27,582 bases of DNA from Gammaproteobacteria bacterium. Lineage in GTDB: Bacteria; Pseudomonadota; Gammaproteobacteria; S012-40. The notes beneath the pieces were generated by a model. The model made no database searches and had not been told where the DNA came from. It saw nothing but the letters and a program-made list of their open reading frames with translations. The stretch's first letter is position 1; every line of letters begins with the position of its first letter. A program made the translations under genes and the position numbers. The DNA is taken from contig JAOUPJ010000009.1 of assembly GCA_029879945.1 (NCBI GenBank), forward strand, positions 1 to 27,582, read 5' to 3'. This document shows positions 15,442-23,337 of this stretch, piece after piece.

Positions 15442-16461
15442 CTAGTTTTTCGCTTTATCAACGAGTTGATTCGCCAAAATCCAAGGCATCATGGAGCGCA
15501 GCTTAGCACCCACTTGCTCGATCGGATGCGCTGCATTCAGTCTACGCATGGCTGTCATTTCAGGATAATTGGTTTGACCTTCCTGTACGAACATCTTGGC
15601 GTATTTACCGGTTTGGATGTCTTTCAGCGCCTGACGCATGGCCGCACGACTCTCGTCGTTGATCACCTTGGGACCTGTTACATACTCTCCATACTCGGCG
15701 TTATTGGAGATGGAGTAGTTCATATTGGCGATACCGCCTTCATACATCAGGTCTACGATCAGCTTCAATTCGTGCAAGCACTCAAAGTAGGCCATTTCTG
15801 GGGCGTAACCGGCTTCAGTCAATGTTTCAAAACCGGCCTTAACCAACTCAACGGCACCGCCACAAAGAACCGCTTGCTCACCGAAAAGATCCGTTTCAGT
15901 TTCGTCTTTAAAAGTGGTTTCAATGATACCGGTACGTCCACCACCGATTGCTGAAGCATAGGAGAGCGCAGTCTCTTTGGCGCGTCCAGAGACATCTTGA
16001 TGGATGGCTATCAGGTCGGGAATACCACCGCCGTTTTTGAATTCATTCCGCACGGTATGGCCTGGAGCCTTGGGCGCGATCATGATTACGTCCAGATCAG
16101 CTCGCGGTACGATCTGATTGTAGTGAATGGCAAAACCATGGGCGAAAGCCAGTGTTGCACCTTTTTTGATATTGGGTTCGATCTCACCCTTGTAGAGTTG
16201 TGATTGGAACTCATCAGGCGTTAGAACCATAACCAGGTCTGCGTCTTTGACTGCATCCGCAACGTTACGCACTTTCAAACCTGCCGCTTCGGCCTTTTGC
16301 GCGGAAGCAGAACCGGCACGTAGACCGATGGTAACGTCTACACCTGAATCTTTAAGATTATTGGCGTGCGCATGGCCTTGTGAACCATATCCCAGGATAG
16401 AAACCTTCTTGCGCTTGATGATAGACAAGTCGGCATCTTTGTCATAATAAATATTTAACAT
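15442..16461 (-). CDS. ilvC: Ketol-acid reductoisomerase (NADP+), class I
   Basis: Second step of isoleucine and valine synthesis: Mg2+-dependent isomerisation and NADPH reduction of acetolactate and acetohydroxybutyrate. 339 residues, the short class I form. The N-terminal Rossmann fold has GYGSQGHAHA (24-33) and a GLRAGSASAQ loop, whose Arg and Ser residues suggest NADPH preference. The knotted C-terminal domain shows DETETDLFGEQAVLCGG with the metal-binding Asp and Glu, and a second acidic segment around YFECLHELKLIVDLMYEGG. GAGG lies 8 bases before the ATG. It follows ilvN by 82 bases, with a possible weak terminator between them, and ends at a strong terminator. Confidence 0.97.
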   Translation of the reverse strand: MLNIYYDKDADLSIIKRKKVSILGYGSQGHAHANNLKDSGVDVTIGLRAGSASAQKAEAAGLKVRNVADAVKDADLVMVLTPDEFQSQLYKGEIEPNIKKGATLAFAHGFAIHYNQIVPRADLDVIMIAPKAPGHTVRNEFKNGGGIPDLIAIHQDVSGRAKETALSYASAIGGGRTGIIETTFKDETETDLFGEQAVLCGGAVELVKAGFETLTEAGYAPEMAYFECLHELKLIVDLMYEGGIANMNYSISNNAEYGEYVTGPKVINDESRAAMRQALKDIQTGKYAKMFVQEGQTNYPEMTAMRRLNAAHPIEQVGAKLRSMMPWILANQLVDKAKN

Positions 16462-16485
16462 TACTGTTTCCTCAAACTAAAAAGC

Positions 16486-16518
16486 AAAAAACCTTATGTG
16501 ACCAGCCAAGCTAGTCAC
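16486..16518 (-). terminator. Possible weak terminator or attenuator between ilvN and ilvC
   Basis: Minus-strand inverted repeat GTGACTAGC/GCTGGTCAC (16498-16518; 9 pairs including one wobble pair, loop TTG). A T6 run begins 6 bases after the stem (plus-strand A-run 16486-16491). The gap between stem and T-run makes it a weak candidate. It could lower ilvC expression relative to ilvBN. Confidence 0.4.
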
Positions 16519-16543
16519 CACAAATCCGTTTTAAAGACGATAA

Positions 16544-17035
16544 TTACAATCGCAGAGCGCGTTCGCCTCGAGCCATTCCTGTTACGCCGGAACGTGCCAC
16601 TTCAATAATAAATTTCTTATCAATGGCATCTAGAAAGGCATCAATTTTTTCCACTGTACCTGTCAATTCCACAACGTAACTGCTGGTAGTTACATCCACA
16701 ATCCCTGCACGAAAAATATCTGCAAGGCGTTTGAATTCTTCGCGATTCTTACCACTGGCGTCCAATTTGATCAGCGCCAACTCACGTTCGATATGAGCAC
16801 CTTCGGTCAACTCCATGAGTTTGACCACGTCTACCAGCTTGTTGAGCTGCTTGATGATCTGTTCCAGAATTTCAGAAGAGCCATTGGTGACGATCGTCAT
16901 ACGTGATAAGGACTCATCTTCTGTGGGCGCTACCGTTAGAGCCTCAATATTGTAACCACGTGCACTGAAAAGCCCAGCAACACGGGACAAGGCACCTGAT
17001 TCATTTTCCAACAACAAAGAAATGATGTGACGCAT
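16544..17035 (-). CDS. ilvN: Acetolactate synthase, small regulatory subunit
   Basis: Regulatory subunit that activates the catalytic subunit and confers valine feedback inhibition. 163 residues, the usual length for the AHAS III (IlvH-like) type. The N-terminal ACT domain begins MRHIISLLLENESGALSRVA and contains LFSARGYNIEALTVAPTED, the valine-binding region. A second ferredoxin-like domain follows (from about residue 80, EGAHIERELALIKLDASG), ending ARSGVTGMARGERALRL. The ATG overlaps the stop codon of the large subunit by one base (TGATG), so translation is coupled. The name ilvH would serve equally well. Confidence 0.95.
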   Translation of the reverse strand: MRHIISLLLENESGALSRVAGLFSARGYNIEALTVAPTEDESLSRMTIVTNGSSEILEQIIKQLNKLVDVVKLMELTEGAHIERELALIKLDASGKNREEFKRLADIFRAGIVDVTTSSYVVELTGTVEKIDAFLDAIDKKFIIEVARSGVTGMARGERALRL

Positions 17036-18753
17036 CAGGCTAGCTCCCTTTCAGGTGACAAGTGCATCTCATGATGCCCCTTACCTGCCTCTATCATGGG
17101 ATACACATTTTCGGTTTGATCCGTAATGAAATCCAGGAATACCAAACGATCTTTTTGCGCCAAGGCCTCTTTCAAAGCGGGCTCCACATCGGAAGGACTT
17201 TCACAACGAATTCCCACATGCCCGTACGCTTCGGCCAGTTTGACGAAATCCGGCAAGGCATCCATGTAGGACATGGAATAGCGTCCTTCATAGAAAAATT
17301 CCTGCCACTGCCGAACCATGCCCAAATAGCGGTTATTCAGATTCACTATCTTGATAGGCAGACGATACTGCATGCACGTTGATAGCTCTTGTATACACAT
17401 TTGAATACTGGCCTCGCCGGTCACACAGGCAACCGTCGCATCAGGAAATCCCAACTTCACACCCATGGCGGCTGGAAGACCAAATCCCATGGTGCCCAGC
17501 CCACCGGAATTGATCCAGTGATTCGGTGTTTCAAATTTGTAGAACTGTGCTGCCCACATCTGATGTTGTCCTACATCGGATGTAACATAGGCCTCGCCAT
17601 GAGTGGCTTCGTATAGTTTCTCGATAACGTACTGGGGCTTGATCAAGGTGCTGCGTCTGTCATAGGCCAGACAATCTGCACCACGCCAACGCTCGATCTG
17701 CTCCCACCATTTGTGCAAAGCAGTCGCATCAGGGCGCTCTTTGGTCTCTTTAAGGAGAGTGAGCAAGTCCTGTAACACATTTTTCACATCACCCACGATA
17801 GGGATATCCACCTTCACCGTTTTGGCGATGGACGAAGGATCAATATCGATGTGAATAATCTTGGCTGTCGGGCAAAACTGTTCGATCTTGCCTGTAACAC
17901 GATCGTCGAACCGCGCACCAACTGCAATTAACACATCACATTCGTGCATGGCCATATTGGCTTCATAGGTTCCGTGCATGCCCAGCATGCCGAGAAACTG
18001 CTTGTCTTGCCCCGGATATGCCCCCAGCCCCATCAGGGTATTGGTGATCGGAAAACCCAGCATGCGGGTGAATTCAGTCAACTCTTTGTGGGCACCGCTC
18101 AACACCACCCCGCCCCCGGAATAGATCATGGGGCGCTTGGCTGTGGTTATCAGATCAACGGCTCGTTTGACCTGCATAGGGTGACCCTTAACCACCGGGT
18201 TGTAGGAACGCAGGGATACACTCTTGGGATATTCGTATGGCACTTTCACCTTGGGGTCGGTGATGTCCTTGGGGATATCCACGACCACGGGCCCCGGGCG
18301 GCCAGTCGTGGCGATATAAAAGGCCTTTTTGAGCGTTTCAGCCAGCTTGTTGATGTCTTTCACAAGGAAGTTGTGCTTCACGCAAGGGCGCGTAATCCCA
18401 ATAGAATCAACCTCTTGGAAGGCGTCGCTGCCGATAGACGAGGCATGGACCTGACCGGTGATGATCACCATGGGGATAGAGTCCATATGGGCAGTCGCGA
18501 TACCGGTGACGGCATTGGTAGCACCCGGGCCAGACGTAACCAACACCACGCCGGGTTTACCGGTAGCGCGCGCGTAGCCGTCCGCCGCATGGGTTGCAGC
18601 CTGTTCGTGGCGCACTAGGATGTGTTTTACATCTTCCTGGCCATAGATTGCATCATAAATGTGTAAGACAGCCCCTCCAGGGTACCCAAACACATACTCA
18701 ACTCCTTCATCCTTGAGGAATTGGATTAATATTTCACCACCACTCAGTTCCAC
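17035..18753 (-). CDS. ilvB: Acetolactate synthase, large catalytic subunit
   Basis: ThDP-, Mg2+- and FAD-dependent enzyme condensing two pyruvates (or pyruvate with 2-oxobutyrate). 572 residues, most like the IlvI/AHAS III type. Visible are the ThDP-activating Glu in RHEQAATHAADGYAR, the central FAD region GARFDDRV, and NLNNRYLGMVRQWQ in the cofactor-binding C-terminal domain. In the Mg-ThDP motif, where relatives have GDG or GEG, the sequence reads G-Glu447-Ala448-S, an unusual Gly to Ala change confirmed in the codons at 17410-17415. The GTG start at 18753 is preceded in frame by a TAG, so no longer start is possible. The ribosome site is weak (GGGG about 12 bases upstream). This is the first gene of the ilvBNC operon, and the 442-base region upstream presumably carries its promoter. 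Confidence 0.95.
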   Translation of the reverse strand: MELSGGEILIQFLKDEGVEYVFGYPGGAVLHIYDAIYGQEDVKHILVRHEQAATHAADGYARATGKPGVVLVTSGPGATNAVTGIATAHMDSIPMVIITGQVHASSIGSDAFQEVDSIGITRPCVKHNFLVKDINKLAETLKKAFYIATTGRPGPVVVDIPKDITDPKVKVPYEYPKSVSLRSYNPVVKGHPMQVKRAVDLITTAKRPMIYSGGGVVLSGAHKELTEFTRMLGFPITNTLMGLGAYPGQDKQFLGMLGMHGTYEANMAMHECDVLIAVGARFDDRVTGKIEQFCPTAKIIHIDIDPSSIAKTVKVDIPIVGDVKNVLQDLLTLLKETKERPDATALHKWWEQIERWRGADCLAYDRRSTLIKPQYVIEKLYEATHGEAYVTSDVGQHQMWAAQFYKFETPNHWINSGGLGTMGFGLPAAMGVKLGFPDATVACVTGEASIQMCIQELSTCMQYRLPIKIVNLNNRYLGMVRQWQEFFYEGRYSMSYMDALPDFVKLAEAYGHVGIRCESPSDVEPALKEALAQKDRLVFLDFITDQTENVYPMIEAGKGHHEMHLSPERELA

Positions 18754-19195
18754 GGACTACAAAGACCCCATCAATAAAATTGGAAGAACCTAATATGATA
18801 TCAAATCCAGAGGCTTAGCGTCGATTTTTTGTTGAATACTTGGACCGAGTCTAAATCCCGACTGTCGTCATTTCCCGGCAGGAATTCCTTTGAATATTAT
18901 TGTGATAAACCATAACGTTTTTTTTTGAGATGATGTAAAATTAACGTTAAACACTCCCGTGAAATTGTTTTCCTCACAGTTGTCAAAGAAGAGTGGAGCA
19001 TCCTAAGGAAAACAAGTTTAAAACGCTTGCAAGGAAAAAACAGCGTAGTGAAATCACAAACGGACAGAAGATACGGAACCGATCGTGCAACCACTCCAGC
19101 CGATACTAAACGGGTACTTTATATAAAATCACCGCTTTAAGTATTGGAAAGCGACGACCTTATTAATTTTACTGAAGTAGTTACACGAAATCGAA
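18754..19195. promoter_or_regulatory. 442-base divergent intergenic region between ilvB and the DUF3579 gene
   Basis: No gene is supported here. It must hold the promoters of the ilv operon (leftward) and the DUF3579 gene (rightward). Structures seen: a perfect 10-base inverted repeat, TTGTTTTCCT at 18965-18974 with AGGAAAACAA at 19006-19015 (31-base loop, containing a consensus TTGACA on the minus strand at 18981-18986 but no matching -10); a 10-base palindrome TTAACGTTAA at 18941-18950; a run of nine T at 18918-18926; and, rightward, a TATATAAAAT box at 19120-19129 without a good -35. Leftward, TCGACG followed after 18 bases by TATCAT is a weak promoter candidate near ilvB. No branched-chain-rich leader peptide was found for ilvB. 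Confidence 0.4.
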
Positions 19196-19489
19196 ATGAC
19201 TTCTGAACAAGAACCTAAAAAATCCATCATTATCGAGGGAATCACTAAAGATGGCCGCAAGTTTCGCCCCAGCGACTGGGCCGAGCGCATGAGTGGCATG
19301 TTATCCACCTTTGGCAACGATCATCGAATCCATTATTCCCCACAACTTCGGCCAGTGAGTATCGATGGGGTGAAGTGTATTGCGGTTGATCCCATGCTTA
19401 AAGAAAGCAATCCCGAGGCATTCGGCCATATCATGGAGTTTGCCGAGCGCAACAACCTCAACGTAACCCAGAAAAATACCGAAGGCTAG
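19196..19489 (+). CDS. DUF3579 family protein
   Basis: 97 residues. It matches the small DUF3579 family of proteobacteria, whose function is unknown. The recognisable core is IIIEGITKDGRKFRPSDWAE, then RMSGMLSTFGNDHRIHYSP, then a VSIDGVKCIAVDPMLKESNP segment and an AFGHIMEFAERNNL helix. It is soluble, has no signal peptide or membrane segment, and contains a single cysteine. It starts at ATG 19196 with only a weak ribosome site. It is the first of three plus-strand genes, but the 187-base gap to the next and a T10 tract just downstream suggest it may be transcribed alone. Confidence 0.85.
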   Translation: MTSEQEPKKSIIIEGITKDGRKFRPSDWAERMSGMLSTFGNDHRIHYSPQLRPVSIDGVKCIAVDPMLKESNPEAFGHIMEFAERNNLNVTQKNTEG

Positions 19490-19525
19490 TTAACTGTCTA
19501 GTGAGGTTTTTTTTTTGGGCTCACT
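19487..19525 (+). terminator. Possible terminator after the DUF3579 gene
   Basis: A T10 tract (19507-19516) lies about 18 bases past the stop codon. The stem upstream of it is weak (CTAG/CTAG or ACT/AGT only). An AGTGAG/CTCACT inverted repeat (19500-19505 and 19520-19525) encloses the T-tract rather than preceding it. Termination is plausible because of the T-tract, but the structure is not canonical. Confidence 0.3.
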
Positions 19526-19676
19526 CCAATAACAACCCCACAAAACGCCTAGTTTTCATCCAAGCAGAATAGAATTCCCTGCTTTCACTACAAATCTCCC
19601 TGAAAAAGAATCCTTGATCGACCGATACCGTAATGATGGGGTAAACCCTCAAATTGGCAAAACAGGGCAATAGTCG

Positions 19677-20411
19677 ATGCAGAATTTTACAACACTCATA
19701 GTGGAACACGACGAACCTGCTGGAAAGGTTGTCGCTTCCACACTCATCGATGAACTAAACCTGACAGCAATACATCAAAGCGTGAGCGGAAATTCTGCAT
19801 TAGAATTTCTGGCCCATAGCGGCCCCATTGATTGCATACTCAGTGAAATCGATCTACCCGATATCCAGTGTTTCGACTTCGTCAACAAGGCCAAGGAATT
19901 CGAAAGTGCCAAAGGCTGCTCCGTCGTACTCATGTCCAGCCGCACAGACAGAGAAACCATCATCACGGCTGCGGCAGCAGGTGCCGATGACTTTCTGGTA
20001 AAACCATTTAGTGCAGGGGCCCTGGTCGTCAAGTTCAAAAAATTGCTGGCCGGAGACTACCATCGCGCTTCTGAACGGATTCCAGTTTTGGACGCATGCC
20101 AGGTTCACCTGCAATTCGTTTGCGGTGCGGAATATGATGCAAACTTATTGGATATTTCAAAGGGGGGCTGTATGGTAGAGTCGACGGCCTTTGATCATGG
20201 AGGCGGCGTACTGGAGCAGGCCACACTGGTGATTCCGGCACAAAACGAACCCTTGATAGTAAAGGCTGAGCTGGTTCGCTCAGAACGTAGCGCCCCGAGT
20301 AACAAGAAAGTCAGAACAATGAAATCGGCGTTCCAGTTTGTAGAAATGAACGACAAGACCTTGGTTCAAATTGAAAAATTCATCGAAACGCTGAATAAAC
20401 CACTCTTCTAA
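19677..20411 (+). CDS. Receiver-PilZ protein with Glu at the phospho-acceptor position
   Basis: 244 residues: an N-terminal CheY-like receiver (about 3-125) and a C-terminal PilZ domain (about 128-240). By position the receiver keeps Ser87 (switch Ser/Thr), Lys109 in FLVKPFS, and the leading strand LIVEHDEP. The phospho-acceptor is Glu57 (ILSEIDLPD) instead of Asp, and the second acidic residue of the metal pair is His11. Glu at this place often mimics the phosphorylated state, so the domain is probably locked active or used only for protein contacts (inference). The PilZ domain looks competent for cyclic di-GMP: Arg130-x3-Arg134 and Asp159-x-Ser161-x2-Gly164. An AGGG ribosome site lies 9 bases before the ATG. 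The likely role is a cyclic di-GMP effector, for example in motility or surface behaviour; the partner is unknown. Confidence 0.88.
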   Translation: MQNFTTLIVEHDEPAGKVVASTLIDELNLTAIHQSVSGNSALEFLAHSGPIDCILSEIDLPDIQCFDFVNKAKEFESAKGCSVVLMSSRTDRETIITAAAAGADDFLVKPFSAGALVVKFKKLLAGDYHRASERIPVLDACQVHLQFVCGAEYDANLLDISKGGCMVESTAFDHGGGVLEQATLVIPAQNEPLIVKAELVRSERSAPSNKKVRTMKSAFQFVEMNDKTLVQIEKFIETLNKPLF

Positions 20412-20429
20412 ATCGCCCCAATCTTGGCT

Positions 20430-20458
20430 TTTACGCCCTACTCCATACACCTTATAAT
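20430..20458 (+). promoter_or_regulatory. Predicted sigma-70 promoter of the MIF-family gene
   Basis: TTTACG (20430-20435, 4 of 6 matches to the -35) and a perfect TATAAT (20453-20458) are separated by exactly 17 bases. The expected start is near 20465, giving a leader of about 30 bases with a GAGGA ribosome site before the ATG at 20495. Confidence 0.65.
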
Positions 20459-20494
20459 CAAACCACATTACTTCAGAGCTATGAGGACTGGATC

Positions 20495-20839
20495 ATGCCC
20501 TTATTGAACCTATGCACGAATATACAAATGACGACAGAACAGCAAAACGGATTGCTCGAACGCGCCTCTAAACACGTCTCAAACATACTGGGAAAACCGG
20601 AAAGTTATGTAATGATCAATCTCACCGCGGATCAAACCCTGTTTTTTGCTGGGTCGAACAAACCAACTGCGTATTTAGAATTGAAAAGTCTCGGTCTACC
20701 GGAAGCAAAGACTGCCGAATTCTCCCGCGCATTATGCGAATTTATCAATCAGGAAACAGACATCTCAACAGATCGCATCTACATCGAGTTTTCCAGTCCG
20801 GATCGACACATGTGGGGATTCGATGGTAGAACCTTCTAG
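20495..20839 (+). CDS. MIF-family (phenylpyruvate/dopachrome tautomerase-like) protein
   Basis: 114 residues, the length of vertebrate MIF. Pro2 follows the initiator Met and would become the N-terminal catalytic proline. Lys34 in ILGKPESYVMINL matches the MIF Lys in GKPPQYIAVHV, and the FFAGSNKPTAYLELKSLG, SRALCEFINQE and STDRIYIEF segments align along the whole length, ending in a WGFDGRTF tail. The CxxC redox motif of human MIF is absent. It should be a trimeric cytosolic tautomerase; the natural substrate is unknown. It has its own promoter and a GAGGA ribosome site at about 8 bases. Its TAG stop shares the palindrome CTAG with the stop of the convergent ABC permease gene. Confidence 0.88.
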   Translation: MPLLNLCTNIQMTTEQQNGLLERASKHVSNILGKPESYVMINLTADQTLFFAGSNKPTAYLELKSLGLPEAKTAEFSRALCEFINQETDISTDRIYIEFSSPDRHMWGFDGRTF

Positions 20840-23337
20840 GCTGAAATCCGCCTAAAGACAGACAAAGGTGGCTGAGAAAGCACGCTACGTGTCCCCCAAA
20901 GACCTGCCAAACCGACGCCCAAGGCCCCCATGCTAATCCCCCAAATCACAAGGGCGGGGTCTATGGTGTAACTCATACGCAACACCTTTTCCGACACCAC
21001 ATAGGCCAGCACACCGGAAAAAACTGAGGCGATAAGACCTGCCATGAGACCTAGTAACACAAACTCGCTGAGCAGGGTTTGCAGAATTTGATTTCGCTGC
21101 CCGCCAAGTGTGCGCACAATGGCGTTTTCCAATAGTCGCTCGTCTTGTGTGGATTGAATACCCGCATAGAGGACGACGAGCCCCGCAGCTAACGTGAAGA
21201 GAAACACATACTCTACTGCCGATGAGACACGATGAATGATATCGCGCACATGCCCCATAATCGCTGCCACGTCCAAAACCGTAATGCTGGGAAATTGTTT
21301 GACCAAATCCCCCAGTAATTTGTAATTTTCCGTACCCAAATAAAAGCCTGTCATATAGGTAGTGGGGTATTCATTGAGAAAACCAGGACGCGCCAACACA
21401 AAGAAATTGGCTCTAAACGAATCCCAGTCCACTTTGCGGATACTCGCCACCTTTACTTCAAAGTGTTCTCCTGCCACGTTGAATTTCAACATGTCTCCCA
21501 ATTTGAGTTTTAGATTTTTCGCCACCCCTTCTTCGATGGAAACCAGATTCATGGATGGATCTTCGATCTCGTCCCACCATTTCCCTTCCAGTATCTGGTT
21601 ATCCGACATGAGAGTTTCCACCCAGGATACATTGAGTGGTCGATCCACCTGCCTGCGCACCTGTTCATCGTCGAGTTGTTTCTCAACCGGCACACCATTG
21701 ATTTCCACCATGCGCGCACGCACGATGGGAAAGAGTTCCGGTGGCTTCACATTGGCCTGGGTAAAAAACTCCTGCATGGGAGCGACCTGATTCGGCTGCA
21801 CATTCACTATAAAACGATTGGGCGCATCGGCCGGCAAACTCCCTTGCCACTCGTCCAAGAGATCACCGCGTATGACGGCCAGCAACAAGAGCGACATGAT
21901 TCCTAGGCCAAAGGCTACGGTCTGAATCATGGTGGCGCGACCATGTCTGACCAGATGCAGCAATCCGAAGCGCCAACCGCCACCACGCAAGCGTAGCTTA
22001 CGAATCAGGGCCAATAGACACCAGGCACAAAGGGCTAGCAAAGCAATGGCAATGAGAAAACCCAGCACCACATAGACACCCAGTTTGATATCGTCAGCCT
22101 GCCACAGGACCAGTCCACTCAAGGCTGCCACGCCGAAAAGGTAGGCCAGCCGACCTGGCGTAGAGATATTACCGATGTCTCGTCTTAACACACGTAAAGC
22201 AGGTACTCGTTTGAGGTGCAATATGGGAGGTAATGCAAAGCCGATGAGGGTAATACTTCCCGTGAGTATGGCTGCGAGCAGGGGTTTGTAATCTGCTGCG
22301 GGCAATACGACCCCCAACAGGCCCGTTACGATTTCCAACAGAAGAAAATGTGCAGCAAAGCCCAAGGCGCTACCAACCAGGCTGGCAGCCAGACCCAGGA
22401 ACAAGAGCTGGAATCCAAAAACGCGAGTAATGAAAGACTGCGTCGCACCCAGACAGCGCATAATCGCCGCGTGGTCCAGATGCCGTATGGCAAAACGCCG
22501 CGCCGCCATGGCCACGGCCACACCCGCTAGTATCACACTGGTGAGCGCAGCCAGACCCAGAAACATGCCGGCACGCTCCAGTGCCACACGAATTTCAGGA
22601 CGTGCTTCGCGTATATCCTGGAAACTGGCACCCGCTTCCAAACTCGGTGAAACTTCCGATTTATAGTTTTGCAGATCCGAATCTTTTCCCGCCAGCAGCA
22701 AACTCACTTGTATGCGACTGCCCGGCCCTATCAGCCCAGTGGCATTGAGATCCTTTTCATTGACCAGCACCACCGGCGCAACGCCGAACAAGTCCCCTCC
22801 TCGACCGGGCAATGAGGCCAACACCTTTTCTGCGACAAGGCTGATTTCCCCCAGCAGGACTTGCTCACCCGGCGCTATTCCCAAAGCCGTGAAGACACGT
22901 GGCTCCATCCAGATGCGCCCCGGTTGCGGCACCCCTTCAGCGGCACTGTCAGGTGCGAAAAGATCAGAGGACACATACACCGTTCCACGCAAGGGATAGT
23001 TGTCGTCTATCACCCGTACTGTGGCCAATTGATTTCCGGAAGCCGATTGAACCATGCTGGGAAAACGTTGAAGACGGCTCACCTGCAAGCCGTGATCCTT
23101 GGCCTTTTCGGTATAACGCACCCCTAGCACGTGATCAGACTGAATCACCAGGTCTGCGCCCAAGAGTTCATTGGCCTGTTGTGCCAGAGCGTTTTCCAGG
23201 CGATTGGTGAAAAAGCTTACCGCCGTGACCGCGCCCACCGCGATGATCACGGCCAAGGTTAGGGCATTCAGTTCACCGGATTTCCAGTCTCGCTTGAGAA
23301 AACGCAGCGCTGTTCGAAAAGAAGAAACCGGGTTCAT
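20836..23337 (-). CDS. ybbP: ABC transporter permease, FtsX/MacB type (YbbP-like)
   Basis: 833 residues, a fused double-unit FtsX-type permease of the YbbP class. A membrane segment near residues 25-45 (LTLAVIIAVGAVTAVSFF) is followed by a periplasmic MacB-like domain (about 46-250) and an FtsX core with membrane segments (GLAALTSVILAGVAVAMAA, FQLLFLGLAASLVGSALG, LTGSITLIGFALPPI). Central helices come next (LGFLIAIALLALCAWCLLAL), then a second periplasmic domain (about 500-690) and a last FtsX core (YVFLFTLAAGLVVLYAG, LLGLMAGLIASVFSGVLAY, GISMGALGVGLAGLW). The ATG overlaps the ATPase stop codon by 4 bases (ATGA). Members of this class export or extract molecules at the inner membrane rather than import them; the substrate is not known from sequence. 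Confidence 0.92.
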   Translation of the reverse strand: MNPVSSFRTALRFLKRDWKSGELNALTLAVIIAVGAVTAVSFFTNRLENALAQQANELLGADLVIQSDHVLGVRYTEKAKDHGLQVSRLQRFPSMVQSASGNQLATVRVIDDNYPLRGTVYVSSDLFAPDSAAEGVPQPGRIWMEPRVFTALGIAPGEQVLLGEISLVAEKVLASLPGRGGDLFGVAPVVLVNEKDLNATGLIGPGSRIQVSLLLAGKDSDLQNYKSEVSPSLEAGASFQDIREARPEIRVALERAGMFLGLAALTSVILAGVAVAMAARRFAIRHLDHAAIMRCLGATQSFITRVFGFQLLFLGLAASLVGSALGFAAHFLLLEIVTGLLGVVLPAADYKPLLAAILTGSITLIGFALPPILHLKRVPALRVLRRDIGNISTPGRLAYLFGVAALSGLVLWQADDIKLGVYVVLGFLIAIALLALCAWCLLALIRKLRLRGGGWRFGLLHLVRHGRATMIQTVAFGLGIMSLLLLAVIRGDLLDEWQGSLPADAPNRFIVNVQPNQVAPMQEFFTQANVKPPELFPIVRARMVEINGVPVEKQLDDEQVRRQVDRPLNVSWVETLMSDNQILEGKWWDEIEDPSMNLVSIEEGVAKNLKLKLGDMLKFNVAGEHFEVKVASIRKVDWDSFRANFFVLARPGFLNEYPTTYMTGFYLGTENYKLLGDLVKQFPSITVLDVAAIMGHVRDIIHRVSSAVEYVFLFTLAAGLVVLYAGIQSTQDERLLENAIVRTLGGQRNQILQTLLSEFVLLGLMAGLIASVFSGVLAYVVSEKVLRMSYTIDPALVIWGISMGALGVGLAGLWGTRSVLSQPPLSVFRRISA

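Noticed and set aside
17944..18618. 224-codon plus-strand frame opposite ilvB
   Set aside because: It is antisense to the highly conserved acetolactate synthase, and its His/Gly-rich translation has no recognisable fold.
18897..19094. 65-codon minus-strand frame upstream of ilvB, as a possible leader peptide
   Set aside because: Its branched-chain residues are not clustered as in known ilv leaders, its internal ATG has AGG directly adjacent with no spacing, and the composition looks like random AT-rich sequence.
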